64,000 bases of DNA, from the NCBI GenBank assembly GCA_016291085.1, contig JAEEVW010000011.1, positions 30,509 to 94,508 of the forward strand. Direction: 5' to 3'. The notes below the pieces were generated by a model. It made no database searches. It was given only the letters and a program-made list of their open reading frames with translations, and was not told where the DNA came from. The stretch is from Prevotella sp. Lineage in GTDB: Bacteria > Bacteroidota > Bacteroidia > Bacteroidales > Bacteroidaceae. The translations under genes were made by a program, and so were the position numbers. This document shows, one piece after another, positions 17,064 through 27,377 of the stretch (positions within the stretch are counted from its first letter, which is position 1; each line of letters opens with the position of its first letter).

Positions 17064-18317
17064 ATGAACTACGAAGAATTACTGGCAGCAAGAAACGAAG
17101 GTCAGAAGCATCAAGTGATGCAGCCTATCGGTGGTTTCTATCGTGAACAGGTGGACGGCAAATGGCGTTGTGTGGTTGATATCCTTCCGGAAAAGAACCA
17201 AAACATTGCTTTCTCGAAAGCATTACAAGCTGAGTGTGAGAAGAATGCCACGCTGGTTGACAAGCATCAGATACACTTCACGCCTGTGAAAAATGACCAG
17301 GGTGATGTGGAGCGTCTGGAACTGGAGTTAGGTAACTATCAGACCTTTGAGCAGTTGTTGATCGACAATCCTGCCATTGTGGCCGAAAAGGGATTCATGG
17401 ACACTGTGCTGGAATCGCTGGTGGAAGCCACCACCTATCTGCACAGTCAGCAATTGCGTCATGTGTGCTATTCGCCCAAGACCGTCTTTGTGCGCAAGGG
17501 TGACAACAAGGCAATGTTGCTCTCGCACGGCTCGTTCTATCACGCCTTGAGCGACTTGCAGGGGTTCTATGGCGACGATGCTCAGTATGTGGCTCCCGAG
17601 GTGTTGAACGGAGGTTCCGTCGACGACCGCTGTGATGTATACAGTATCGGAAAGTTTATGATGAGTCTGTACGATCAGTCCGACCTGCCGTTGGAATACC
17701 GTGGTGCCCTGAAGAAGGCCGCCAGCGAGTCGCCAGAGGACCGTTTCGATACCCCGGAAGACCTGCTGAAAGCCGTCCAGAAACGTCGTGCCAGCTTCAA
17801 GTCGCTCATCACATTCCTGATAGTGGGTGTGGTTACGCTGGTATGCATTGGGCTGTACTTTGAATATTTCCCCGAGACAACGCCTATAGAGTTTGTGAAG
17901 CCTGCTCCCCGTCAGCCAACCGACGATTTGATTGACGACGGCTTCGACCCTGCCGAGTTGGGTGTGACCAGTGACGGGGATTCGCTGGTGGTCGATGAGG
18001 CTGCCGAGCGCGACTTCCAGGCCAAGGCCGAGGAGATATTCCGCAAGAAGTATGAGAAGGAGGCCGACCGTATCCTGTCAAAGATATATAATAAGGAATA
18101 TATGAGCAACAGCGAGAAGAAATTCCTGTCGGAAAGCGAGTCGACCATCGAGGAGCTGATGAAGTCGCAGAGCAAACTGGGTGAAGAGGCTGGGCTTACC
18201 CCCGAGCGCTCACAGCTCATTGCCACAGAGATTATCGACCGCATCACCAACCAGAAAAAACAGCAGATGGGTGGTACGAACAGCCGCGGTGTGCAGTTGC
18301 CCGGAAAGAACTATTAA
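17064..18317 (+). CDS. Membrane-anchored protein kinase-like protein, probable pseudokinase
   Basis: 417 residues. The first ~245 have the look of a Ser/Thr kinase domain: C-lobe landmarks are kept (YVAPEVLNGG like APE, DDRCDVYSIGKFM with the subdomain IX Asp, SPEDRF with the subdomain XI Arg). The catalytic parts are not: HRD is replaced by HVC, the DFG place reads LLSHGS, and no clear VAIK lysine is seen. One membrane segment follows (SLITFLIVGVVTLVCIGLYF), then an acidic, coiled region. It heads an operon with DUF4494 and YggS genes. A scaffolding or sensing role is inferred. Confidence 0.75.
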   Translation: MNYEELLAARNEGQKHQVMQPIGGFYREQVDGKWRCVVDILPEKNQNIAFSKALQAECEKNATLVDKHQIHFTPVKNDQGDVERLELELGNYQTFEQLLIDNPAIVAEKGFMDTVLESLVEATTYLHSQQLRHVCYSPKTVFVRKGDNKAMLLSHGSFYHALSDLQGFYGDDAQYVAPEVLNGGSVDDRCDVYSIGKFMMSLYDQSDLPLEYRGALKKAASESPEDRFDTPEDLLKAVQKRRASFKSLITFLIVGVVTLVCIGLYFEYFPETTPIEFVKPAPRQPTDDLIDDGFDPAELGVTSDGDSLVVDEAAERDFQAKAEEIFRKKYEKEADRILSKIYNKEYMSNSEKKFLSESESTIEELMKSQSKLGEEAGLTPERSQLIATEIIDRITNQKKQQMGGTNSRGVQLPGKNY

Positions 18318-18346
18318 AGGGTAAAAAGGTAAAAGAGTAAAAAAAT

Positions 18347-18829
18347 ATGAGATCAAGAACAGCAATTTGGTTTGAGTGCAAGATCGCCTACGAGAAAGTG
18401 ATGGAGGACGGCTTGCAGAAGAAAGTGAATGAGAACTATGTCGTTGATGCCCTGTCGTTTACAGAGGCCGAGAAGCGTATCATGGAAGAGATGTCGTCGT
18501 ATATCAGCGGCGAGTTTACCATCAAGGATATCAAGATAGCCCCCTATAAGGAGATTTTCTTCTCGGACGACGAGTTGGCCGACCGCTGGTATAAGGCCAA
18601 GCTGGAGTTTATCACCATCGACGAGAAGACGGAGAAGGAGAAGCGCTCAGCTGTCAACTACCTGGTGCAGGCCGGTACGCTGAAAGGTGCCGTGGGCAAT
18701 ATCGAAAGCGTTATGGGCACGACGATGATTGACTATGTCATTGCCTCTGTGGCCGAGACCAAGCTGATGGATGTTTTCGAATACGGCAAGCAGGAACAGA
18801 AGGACGAAAAACCCGAGTTTGAAGGCTAA
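18347..18829 (+). CDS. DUF4494 protein
   Basis: 160 residues, cytosolic, matching the Bacteroidota DUF4494 family (start TAIWFECKIAYEKV, middle YKAKLEFITIDEKTEKEK). Function unknown. It lies 29 bases after the pseudokinase and 2 bases before the YggS gene. The leader (about 18318-18346) is a GTAAAAGG-type repeat. Confidence 0.85.
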   Translation: MRSRTAIWFECKIAYEKVMEDGLQKKVNENYVVDALSFTEAEKRIMEEMSSYISGEFTIKDIKIAPYKEIFFSDDELADRWYKAKLEFITIDEKTEKEKRSAVNYLVQAGTLKGAVGNIESVMGTTMIDYVIASVAETKLMDVFEYGKQEQKDEKPEFEG

Positions 18830-18831
18830 CG

Positions 18832-19503
18832 ATGTACGACGTAAAAGGTAATCTGCGCGAGGTTCTGAGCCATCTGCCACAGGGTGTCCGTCTGGTGGCC
18901 ATCAGCAAGTATCACCCTAACGAATATATCGAGGCAGCCTATGCCGAGGGCCAGCGCACGTTTGGCGAAAGCCACGAGCAGGAACTGCGCCAGAAAGTAG
19001 AGACGCTGCCCGGCGATATCCGTTGGCATTTCATCGGTCATCTGCAGACCAACAAGGTGAAATACATCGCCCCGTACATCACGATGATCGAGGCTGTCGA
19101 CTCGTTAAAGCTTTTGAAGGAGATTGACAAGCAAGCCGCTAAATGTGAGCGGGTTATCGATGTGTTGCTTGAACTGCATATCGCCGAGGAAGAGACCAAA
19201 TACGGATTGACTCCTGATGCCTTACGCGAGCTACTGGCCGGTGGCGAATGGCGCACGTTGCAGCATGTCCGCATCTGCGGTCTGATGATGATGGCTTCCT
19301 ATGTCGACGACGAGCAGCAGATACGCTCTGAGTTCCGCTTGGCACATAGTCTTTTCGACGAGGTGAAAGCACGGTATTTTGCCGACTGCGACTATTTCTG
19401 TGAGCGTTCGTGGGGTATGAGCCACGACTACCGCATAGCCGTGGACGAAGGATCAACCATGGTGCGCATAGGCACCACTATTTTCGGTCCGCGCGTCTAT
19501 TGA
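18832..19503 (+). CDS. YggS/PROSC-family pyridoxal phosphate homeostasis protein
   Basis: 223 residues, TIM-barrel PLP-binding protein that keeps free PLP in balance; no known catalysis. PLP lysine is Lys26 in LVAISKYHP. Further family stretches: FGESHEQELRQK, WHFIGHLQTNK, CGLMMMAS and the end GTTIFGPR. Last gene of the pseudokinase operon. Confidence 0.93.
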   Translation: MYDVKGNLREVLSHLPQGVRLVAISKYHPNEYIEAAYAEGQRTFGESHEQELRQKVETLPGDIRWHFIGHLQTNKVKYIAPYITMIEAVDSLKLLKEIDKQAAKCERVIDVLLELHIAEEETKYGLTPDALRELLAGGEWRTLQHVRICGLMMMASYVDDEQQIRSEFRLAHSLFDEVKARYFADCDYFCERSWGMSHDYRIAVDEGSTMVRIGTTIFGPRVY

Positions 19504-19510
19504 CAGAGGG

Positions 19511-20317
19511 TTATAAGCTGAATACGTATTGTCCGCGTTTCATCCTTCCCCAATGGATGGCATGCTGCGGACAATGGTGATAACAAGCCAGACAATTCGT
19601 ACAACTGCCGTCGTGCTTCCAGCGTGGCGGCAGTCCTTCTATATCGTCCACGGGGCAGAGTCGGGCGCATAAGCCGCATTGGATACATTGGTCGCTGTCG
19701 ACCCAGAACTTCTCGTCGGTTATCAGGTGCTTGTTGTAATAACCGCCAATCACATAGGTGTAGGTATAGGGAATGGCCCCACGGATGAGTTCTGTCACGC
19801 CCTTGCGCCGTTGGCTGACGACGTCGCAGATGTGGGCAACCGTCTGCTGGGCTGCCGCAATCTTTTCCCGCTCGCGTTCCTTGGTATCCAGATGCAGGAA
19901 CGAGAAACACACATTCGATTCGGGCATCAATACGGCAAACACAGAATTGGTGTGAAGGCCTTTCTGCTTCAGTTCCTTGTTCAGTATCCGCATGGCGTGG
20001 CCCATGTTGTCGCCGCACGTCGTCACCGCATAAACGTAATCCGTACAATCCGTGTTCGTCCTTATTTCTGTGTGATCTGTGAGATCTGTGTGACTTTTTA
20101 CAAACTGCGCCTTGCGGATGAATTCCCGTACGATTCTCGGTGGTTGCCAGCCATGTGTGGGGAAACAGAATCCCAGACGCTCACCGTCTTCCAGCTCGTA
20201 ACGCATCACGTCTTTCTTCATCTCGTCAGGAATGAACAGCAGTCCCTCGCCGGTAGCCTTGGCCAGCTGCTGTGCCACCCAGCGCGTATTGCCTGTGCCT
20301 GTGAAATAGAATATCAT
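19511..20317 (-). CDS. Flavodoxin-ferredoxin fusion protein (EFR1-type)
   Basis: 268 residues from the ATG at 20317. N-terminal flavodoxin-like fold with FMN loop FYFTGTGNTRWVA and FCFPTHGWQPP; C-terminal pair of 4Fe-4S sites, CIQCGLCARLCPV and CTNCLACYHHCP. Probably a cytosolic electron carrier. Residues near 76-92 (SHTDLTDHTEIRTNTD) come from an in-frame dispersed repeat (see 20045-20093). Ends 7 bases from the convergent YggS gene; shares a transcript with the SpoU methyltransferase upstream. Confidence 0.88.
   Translation of the reverse strand: MIFYFTGTGNTRWVAQQLAKATGEGLLFIPDEMKKDVMRYELEDGERLGFCFPTHGWQPPRIVREFIRKAQFVKSHTDLTDHTEIRTNTDCTDYVYAVTTCGDNMGHAMRILNKELKQKGLHTNSVFAVLMPESNVCFSFLHLDTKEREREKIAAAQQTVAHICDVVSQRRKGVTELIRGAIPYTYTYVIGGYYNKHLITDEKFWVDSDQCIQCGLCARLCPVDDIEGLPPRWKHDGSCTNCLACYHHCPQHAIHWGRMKRGQYVFSL
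20045..20093 (-). repeat. In-frame CACAGAT-type dispersed repeat
   Basis: CACAGATCTCACAGATCACACAGA on the minus strand broken into heptads, read in frame in the flavodoxin-ferredoxin gene. A related block (CACAGATTTCACGGATTAAA) lies in the non-coding DNA at 53455-53474. Confidence 0.65.
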
Positions 20318-20352
20318 AACTTCTCTAACTTCGTTAACTTCTTTAACATCTT
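20318..20352. repeat. TTAACTTC-type short repeat between genes
   Basis: TAACTTCTCTAACTTCGTTAACTTCTTT-like sequence filling the gap between the SpoU gene and the flavodoxin-ferredoxin ATG. The same type occurs in frame at 56087-56125 and in the NRPS leader at 61409-61588. Confidence 0.7.
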
Positions 20353-21062
20353 CTCTTAAACTCCGCACAGGTGATAGCTGTGGCAATGGCGACGTTCAGA
20401 CTTTCGGCAGTATGGACGCCAGCATGATAGTTGGGAATGAGCAGTCGGTGAGTGATACATTCTCTGACGGCTGGCGATATACCGTTACCCTCGTTGCCCA
20501 TGACGATGATGCCGTTTGCCGAGAGTTCCTGCTCGTAGATGTTTTTCCCGTCGAGCAGCGTGCCGTAGACGGGACAACTGACTTGCCGGAACAGCTCCAG
20601 CAGGTCGCAATAAATAATATGAACGTGAGCAATGCTACCCATGGTGGCTTGCACCACTTTCGGATTATACACGTCGGCCGTGTCTGCCGAACAGTAGACG
20701 GTGTCAATGCCAAACCAGTCGGCAATGCGGATGATGGTTCCTACGTTACCTGGGTCCTGCACGCCGTCGAGCGCGAGGGCGAGAGAGGAGGGGAGAGGCA
20801 GCCCACCAGGCGTTTCCGGCATGTGGAAGACGGCCAGTACCTCCTGCGGGTGTTGCAGGAAACTGATGCGCCTCAGTTCGTCTTCCGTAATCTGCTGGCT
20901 GTCGGGCCACGACGTCGTCGAGAAGATAGAATGGGGGCGGAACCCTGCCTGCAACAGGTCGCCTACCACTTTCGGCCCTTCCGCCACAAACAGTTGCTCG
21001 CTCTTTCGGTTCTTCTTCATCTCCAGCGAGCGAATCAGCTTCATTTGGTTCTTGCTAATCAT
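20343..21062 (-). CDS. SpoU/TrmH-family RNA 2'-O-methyltransferase
   Basis: 239 residues. SPOUT motifs are clear: DPGNVGTIIRIADWFG (motif 1), VMGNEGNGIS (motif 2), and TAESLNVAIATAI (motif 3). The N-terminal substrate-binding part (FVAEGPKVVGDLL) is present. It methylates ribose in tRNA or rRNA; the exact target is not known. Start ATG at 21062. Confidence 0.93.
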   Translation of the reverse strand: MISKNQMKLIRSLEMKKNRKSEQLFVAEGPKVVGDLLQAGFRPHSIFSTTSWPDSQQITEDELRRISFLQHPQEVLAVFHMPETPGGLPLPSSLALALDGVQDPGNVGTIIRIADWFGIDTVYCSADTADVYNPKVVQATMGSIAHVHIIYCDLLELFRQVSCPVYGTLLDGKNIYEQELSANGIIVMGNEGNGISPAVRECITHRLLIPNYHAGVHTAESLNVAIATAITCAEFKRRC

Positions 21063-21091
21063 CTTTTTACATTATTACGCTACACTATGTC

Positions 21092-22510
21092 TTATTCCCA
21101 GCATTCCAGCTCGTGTTCAATTTCCGGCAACTGGCTGCGGTGGAACGTCGGTTCCTTGATGCCGAGACGCCTCTGCTCACGGTAGTCATCCAACAGGCGG
21201 AAGGCATATTTGCCAAGAATGACGATGGCTATGAGGTTGCAAGCGGTGAGGAACGCCATGAACAGGTCGACGATGTTCCATACCAGTTCGAAGCTGGCCA
21301 TTGCACCGAACATGACCATCACACCTGCGGAAAAGATACGATAGATGGTCATTACCATTGGGTTGGGGGTGATGAAACGGATGTTGGCCTCGCCGTAATA
21401 GTAGTTGCCGATGATGCTGGAAAAGGCAAACAGGAAAATGGCCACAGCGATGAATACGGGGCCGGCAGCACCAATCTCCGACTGCAGCGCCGACTGGGTG
21501 AGCATGATGCCGTTCAGTTCAGGAACATCGTAAAGTCCGCTGATAAGAATAATGAAAGCCGTACACGAACACACCAGCAGGGTGTCGGTAAACACGCCCA
21601 ACGCCTGAATCAGTCCCTGCTTCACGGGGTGGCTGACGCTGGCTGTCGCGGCCACGTTAGGGGCGCTGCCTTCGCCGGCCTCGTTACTGAACAGACCTCG
21701 TTTTATACCCATCATAATCGTTGCTCCCAAGGCTCCGCCAGCAACCTTGTCTATGCCGAAAGCATCCATAATGATTACTTTCATCACATGTGGTATCAGT
21801 GTGATATTTAGTGCAATAACAACTAGCGCAAGTATTAGGTATCCGATGGCCATGAGTGGTACCAATATAGCACAAACGTGGGCAATGCGCTGAATGCCGC
21901 CGAACACGATGAACAGAGCCATGGCTGCCAGCACGACGCCCACCCACAGCGGCGACCACCCGAAGGCTTCCTGCATGGCTCCGCAGATGGTGTTGGCCTG
22001 AATGGAGTTGTTCGACAGGCCGAACTGGCAGGTGATGAGTAAGGCGAAGAGCACCGCCATCCACCGCTGGTGCAGGCCGCGCTGGATGTAATAGGCAGGA
22101 CCGCCAATGAACGAATCCTTGTAGTGCAACTTGTAAAGCTGGGCAAGGGTAGACTCGACGAAGGCCGTGGCAGAACCCATCAGCGCGATGATCCACATCC
22201 AGAACACTGCCCCGGGGCCGCCTATGGCAATGGCCGATGCGACACCGGCCAGATTGCCTGTTCCCACACGGGTGGCAACCGATACAGCAAAGGCCTGAAA
22301 CGAAGAGATGTGCTTGTGTTTGGTCTTCTGGCCTGTCATCTCCTCAAGGTTAGATGTTGCCGAATCTGTCAGCAAACGGAACATCTCGCCAATCATGCGG
22401 AACTGCACGCCACGTGTCTTCCACGTAAACCACAGTCCACACGCCACCAGAGTACCTATTAATATATAGCCCCAGATGGCATCGTTGATTTGAGTAATCA
22501 GTTCGTTCAT
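21092..22510 (-). CDS. Alanine/glycine:cation symporter (AGCS)
   Basis: 472 residues, about 11 membrane segments. AGCS signatures: ISSFQAFAVSVATRVGTGNL, GGPGAVFWMW, and GLFSNEAGEGSAPNVAATA. Takes up alanine or glycine with sodium or protons. The ATG at 22510 is only 8 bases after the -7 box, so the mRNA is almost leaderless. It lies 29 bases upstream of the SpoU gene and may be co-transcribed with it. Confidence 0.94.
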   Translation of the reverse strand: MNELITQINDAIWGYILIGTLVACGLWFTWKTRGVQFRMIGEMFRLLTDSATSNLEEMTGQKTKHKHISSFQAFAVSVATRVGTGNLAGVASAIAIGGPGAVFWMWIIALMGSATAFVESTLAQLYKLHYKDSFIGGPAYYIQRGLHQRWMAVLFALLITCQFGLSNNSIQANTICGAMQEAFGWSPLWVGVVLAAMALFIVFGGIQRIAHVCAILVPLMAIGYLILALVVIALNITLIPHVMKVIIMDAFGIDKVAGGALGATIMMGIKRGLFSNEAGEGSAPNVAATASVSHPVKQGLIQALGVFTDTLLVCSCTAFIILISGLYDVPELNGIMLTQSALQSEIGAAGPVFIAVAIFLFAFSSIIGNYYYGEANIRFITPNPMVMTIYRIFSAGVMVMFGAMASFELVWNIVDLFMAFLTACNLIAIVILGKYAFRLLDDYREQRRLGIKEPTFHRSQLPEIEHELECWE

Positions 22511-22518
22511 TTGCGCCA

Positions 22519-22550
22519 CAAAGGTACGAATATGTTGACAAAAAAACAAA
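22519..22550 (-). promoter_or_regulatory. Promoter of the alanine symporter gene
   Basis: Minus strand: -33 TTTG (22547-22550), 20 bases, -7 TACCTTTG (22519-22526). Predicted start within about 2 bases of the ATG. Confidence 0.75.
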
Positions 22551-22559
22551 TTGTTTTGA

Positions 22560-24185
<1,626 letters not shown>

Positions 24186-24223
24186 ATTGTAAATAGTACA
24201 TAGTACAATTGTAAATTTACGAG

Positions 24224-24475
24224 ATGTTAAAGCTGAAGATAGTTTCTCCCGAAAGGATTGAGTTCGAAGGTGAGGTGGAGAGCGTGCTGGTGCCAGGAAC
24301 GCTGGGACAGTTCGAAATCCTCGTCAACCACGCACCGATTATCTCGTCGCTCGACAAGGGCAGGGTGGTTTACACGCTGCCTGGCGGTGAGAGGAAGCCC
24401 CTCGACATTTGTGGTGGTTTTGTGGAGGTGCAGAAGAACGTGGTGAGTCTCTGCATAGAGATCAACGAAGAATAA
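24224..24475 (+). CDS. atpC: ATP synthase F1 subunit epsilon, short form
   Basis: 83 residues: only the N-terminal beta-sandwich (GTLGQFEILVNHAPIISSLD) is present. The C-terminal helical arm that in longer epsilons inhibits ATP hydrolysis is absent, so control must differ. The 38-base gap to atpD holds a palindrome-like GTAAATAGTACATAGTAC repeat. Confidence 0.95.
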   Translation: MLKLKIVSPERIEFEGEVESVLVPGTLGQFEILVNHAPIISSLDKGRVVYTLPGGERKPLDICGGFVEVQKNVVSLCIEINEE

Positions 24476-24490
24476 AATACGTAACGTGTG

Positions 24491-24880
24491 ATGAGTATCC
24501 AGGAAAATAGCCGTAACTATATCGTGCAGAGCATTGTTTTGTGCTGCATACTCACCATCTGTGGGTTAGTAGTCATGAAGATGTGGACGCTTGATTTGTG
24601 GACTCCCCTCATCGTCAGTTTATGCTTTGTTCTGGTGGTCGACATTGCTTCGGCACTTGTCTTCCGCTGGGTAGCAACCAAGCATTCCGACATGTTGACG
24701 ACGTTCATTACGGGGGTGTCGGGATTCCGTTTCCTGGCAGCATTGGTGGTCATGGCAGTGTGGTATGTCCTATCAGACCGCACCTCGATGATGCAGTTCA
24801 TCATGGTGTTTCTGGTCTATTATATGGCATCACTTATTCATCACTCTATCTTCTTTTCGAGAGTATCAAGTCGTTTATAA
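24491..24880 (+). CDS. Small membrane protein of the atp operon
   Basis: 129 residues, four predicted membrane segments (e.g. SIVLCCILTICGLVVMK, LIVSLCFVLVVDIASALVF). It occupies the place of an AtpI-like gene between epsilon and subunit a, but I see no firm AtpI motif. A role in c-ring assembly is inference from position. A GTG one codon upstream is an alternative start. Confidence 0.75.
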   Translation: MSIQENSRNYIVQSIVLCCILTICGLVVMKMWTLDLWTPLIVSLCFVLVVDIASALVFRWVATKHSDMLTTFITGVSGFRFLAALVVMAVWYVLSDRTSMMQFIMVFLVYYMASLIHHSIFFSRVSSRL

Positions 24881-24900
24881 CGAGTTAAATAACGTATTAG

Positions 24901-25944
24901 ATGAAACAGATAAAGTCAATATGCATCTTGCTGGTGATGGCGCTGCTGCCTCTTCCGATGCTGGCTGGCGAGGAGCCGAAGGACGAATCTTTGAATATTT
25001 CCGAGATCGTGCTCGAGCACCTGTCAGACTCTTATGAGTGGCATATCGCCACCTATAAGGGAGAACACATCGGGTTCCCGCTGCCCATCATCATCAGGAG
25101 TTCGCAGACTGGCGAGTGGCACTTCTGCACGGAGCATTCACTGCCCGCAGGCTTCTTCTTCAATCCCGAAGCCCACGGCAAGATCTATGAGCAGATGGCA
25201 GATGGCACTACCGAGCGCCCACTGGACCTGAGCATTACGCGCAACGTATTGCAGATATGGATTGTGGTAGCCGTATTGCTGGTGGTGTTCCTGAGCTGTG
25301 CCCGCTGGTACAAGAAGCGTGACAAGACAAGTAAAGCTCCAGGCGGATTCGTAGGTGCCGTAGAATTGCTGGTGGTGATGATCAATGACGATGTCATCAA
25401 GTCGTCTATCGGCGAGAAGCACTACAAGCCCTATGCCCCCTATCTGCTGACCGTGTTCTTCTTCATTCTAGTCACTAATCTGCTGGGACTGTTGCCCATT
25501 TTCCCTGGTGGTTCTAATGTGACGGGTAACATTAATATCACGTTCTTTCTGGCATTCTGCACATTCCTGGCCATTAACCTGTTTGGCAACAAGGAGTATT
25601 GGAAGGATATCTTCTGGCCCAATGTGCCCATCTTCCTGAAAGCCATTCCGCTGATGCCAGTGATTGAATTGTTCGGTGTGTTCACCAAGCCCTTCGCCCT
25701 GATGATCCGTCTATTTGCCAACATGATGGCAGGCCATGCGATGATACTCAGCTTCAGCTGTGTTATCTTCCTGGGCTGGACCATGGGTGTTGGTATGGGT
25801 ATCGGCTTGAACCTGTTCAGCATCATTATGCTGTTGTTCATGAACGCCCTCGAACTGCTGGTGGCATTCGTACAGGCTTACGTGTTCACTATGCTGAGTG
25901 CAGTGTTCATCGGTTTGGCACATCAGGAGCATCACGAAGAGTAA
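24901..25944 (+). CDS. atpB: ATP synthase Fo subunit a
   Basis: 347 residues, longer than the usual ~250-270. It starts with a signal-like segment (CILLVMALLPLPMLAG) and a ~90-residue periplasmic region common in Bacteroidota. The ion-channel Arg is in KPFALMIRLFANMMAGH; further membrane segments follow (GIGLNLFSIIMLLFMNALEL). Confidence 0.95.
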   Translation: MKQIKSICILLVMALLPLPMLAGEEPKDESLNISEIVLEHLSDSYEWHIATYKGEHIGFPLPIIIRSSQTGEWHFCTEHSLPAGFFFNPEAHGKIYEQMADGTTERPLDLSITRNVLQIWIVVAVLLVVFLSCARWYKKRDKTSKAPGGFVGAVELLVVMINDDVIKSSIGEKHYKPYAPYLLTVFFFILVTNLLGLLPIFPGGSNVTGNINITFFLAFCTFLAINLFGNKEYWKDIFWPNVPIFLKAIPLMPVIELFGVFTKPFALMIRLFANMMAGHAMILSFSCVIFLGWTMGVGMGIGLNLFSIIMLLFMNALELLVAFVQAYVFTMLSAVFIGLAHQEHHEE

Positions 25945-26009
25945 TTAAAGGTAAAAAAGTAAAAGGTAAAATAAACATTAAATATTAACAACTAAAAAAC
26001 ATTAAGGTT

Positions 26010-26246
26010 ATGATTACATCATTAGTTTTAGAAGGTCTGGCTCAGCTGGGCTGTGGTATTGGAGCTGGTATCGCCGTAATCGGTGCAGGTATTGGTATTG
26101 GTAAGATTGGTGGTAGCGCCGTTGATGCTATTGCCCGTCAGCCGGAAGCATCTGGTAAGATTTTCTCTCAGATGATTCTGACGGCTGCCTTCGTTGAGGG
26201 TTGTGCTCTCTTCGCTATCGCTGCTTGTGCATTCTTGATCAAATAA
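26010..26246 (+). CDS. atpE: ATP synthase Fo subunit c
   Basis: 78-residue two-helix hairpin. The polar loop is ARQPEASGKIFSQM; the ion-binding carboxylate is the Glu in TAAFVEGCALFAIA. The residue after this Glu is Gly, not Ser/Thr, which fits proton rather than sodium coupling. Leader 25945-26009 contains a GTAAAAGG repeat. Confidence 0.96.
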   Translation: MITSLVLEGLAQLGCGIGAGIAVIGAGIGIGKIGGSAVDAIARQPEASGKIFSQMILTAAFVEGCALFAIAACAFLIK

Positions 26247-26259
26247 AACGGAATAGCAA

Positions 26260-26772
26260 ATGGATTTCACTCAATTACCATCTATCCTGACGCCTGATCT
26301 GGGACTCCTGTTCTGGATGTTATTGGCGTTCCTGGTAATCTTCGGAATCCTTGCCAAGTACGGTTTCCCCGCCATTCTCAACATGGTTGACGAGCGTAAC
26401 CGCTACATCGACGAAAGTCTGCGCAAGGCCCACGAAGCAGAGGAACGTCTGGCCAATATCCAGCAGGAAGGTGAATCCATCTTGCAGGAGGCACGCGAGA
26501 AACAGGCTCAGATACTGAAGGAGGCCGCCGAGTCGCGCGACGCCATCGTCGAGCAGGCTCAGCAGAAGGCAAGGGCTGAGGGTGCCCGTCTGTTGGATGA
26601 AGCGAAGATCGCCATCGAACAGGAGAAGAAAGCTGCCATTGCTGACATCCGTCAGCAGGTTGCGACACTCAGTGTAGAAATTGCCGAGAAAGTACTCCGT
26701 CAGAACCTCCGTGACGATAAGTCGCAGATGGATTTGATTGACCGCATGCTGGATGACGCTACTGCTAATTAA
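26260..26772 (+). CDS. atpF: ATP synthase Fo subunit b
   Basis: 170 residues: one N-terminal membrane helix (LLFWMLLAFLVIFGILAKYG) and a long charged coiled-coil stalk rich in Glu, Ala and Lys. 13 bases after atpE. Confidence 0.96.
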   Translation: MDFTQLPSILTPDLGLLFWMLLAFLVIFGILAKYGFPAILNMVDERNRYIDESLRKAHEAEERLANIQQEGESILQEAREKQAQILKEAAESRDAIVEQAQQKARAEGARLLDEAKIAIEQEKKAAIADIRQQVATLSVEIAEKVLRQNLRDDKSQMDLIDRMLDDATAN

Positions 26773-26787
26773 ATAAGGTTCACGCGT

Positions 26788-27324
26788 ATGGATATAGGAG
26801 TCATATCGGTTAGATATGCGAGGGCGCTGCTGAAGAGTGCTTCCGACCAGAAACTCGAGGAACAGGTCTATCAGGACATGATGACGCTGGCCAGGAGTTA
26901 TGTCGAGGTGCCTCAGCTACGTCAAACCATCGACAACCCCATGCTCGCTAAGGAATCGAAGCAGACATTGCTCGAGACTGCCTCTGGCAGTAAGGCATGT
27001 CCGCTGACGAAGGCTTTTATCGCCCTGGTGCTGAAAGAGGACCGCGAGAATATGGTGCAGTTTATGGCCAACTCGTACGTTACGCTTTACCGCAAGCAGA
27101 AGAATGTCATTCGTGGCAAGCTCACTACCGCCGCTCGTGTCTCCGCCGAGACGGAACAGAAGATGCGGCACATGGTGGAGAGCCAGACTCAAGGTACTGT
27201 GGAGTTTGAGACGGAGGTGAACCCCGACATCATCGGCGGTTTCATCCTCGAATACGACACCTATCGCATGGATGCGAGTGTTAAGACTAAACTCAACACA
27301 ATTCTCAATCAGTTAAGTAAATAG
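26788..27324 (+). CDS. atpH: ATP synthase F1 subunit delta
   Basis: 178 residues; peripheral stalk subunit. Family features: start [17 protein letters not shown], and C-terminal end [20 protein letters not shown]. Lies between atpF and atpA. Confidence 0.95.
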   Translation: MDIGVISVRYARALLKSASDQKLEEQVYQDMMTLARSYVEVPQLRQTIDNPMLAKESKQTLLETASGSKACPLTKAFIALVLKEDRENMVQFMANSYVTLYRKQKNVIRGKLTTAARVSAETEQKMRHMVESQTQGTVEFETEVNPDIIGGFILEYDTYRMDASVKTKLNTILNQLSK

Positions 27325-27377
27325 TCGTCATAACGTTATACCGTTATAACGTATTAACGAAAAAAAGAAGAAAACAA

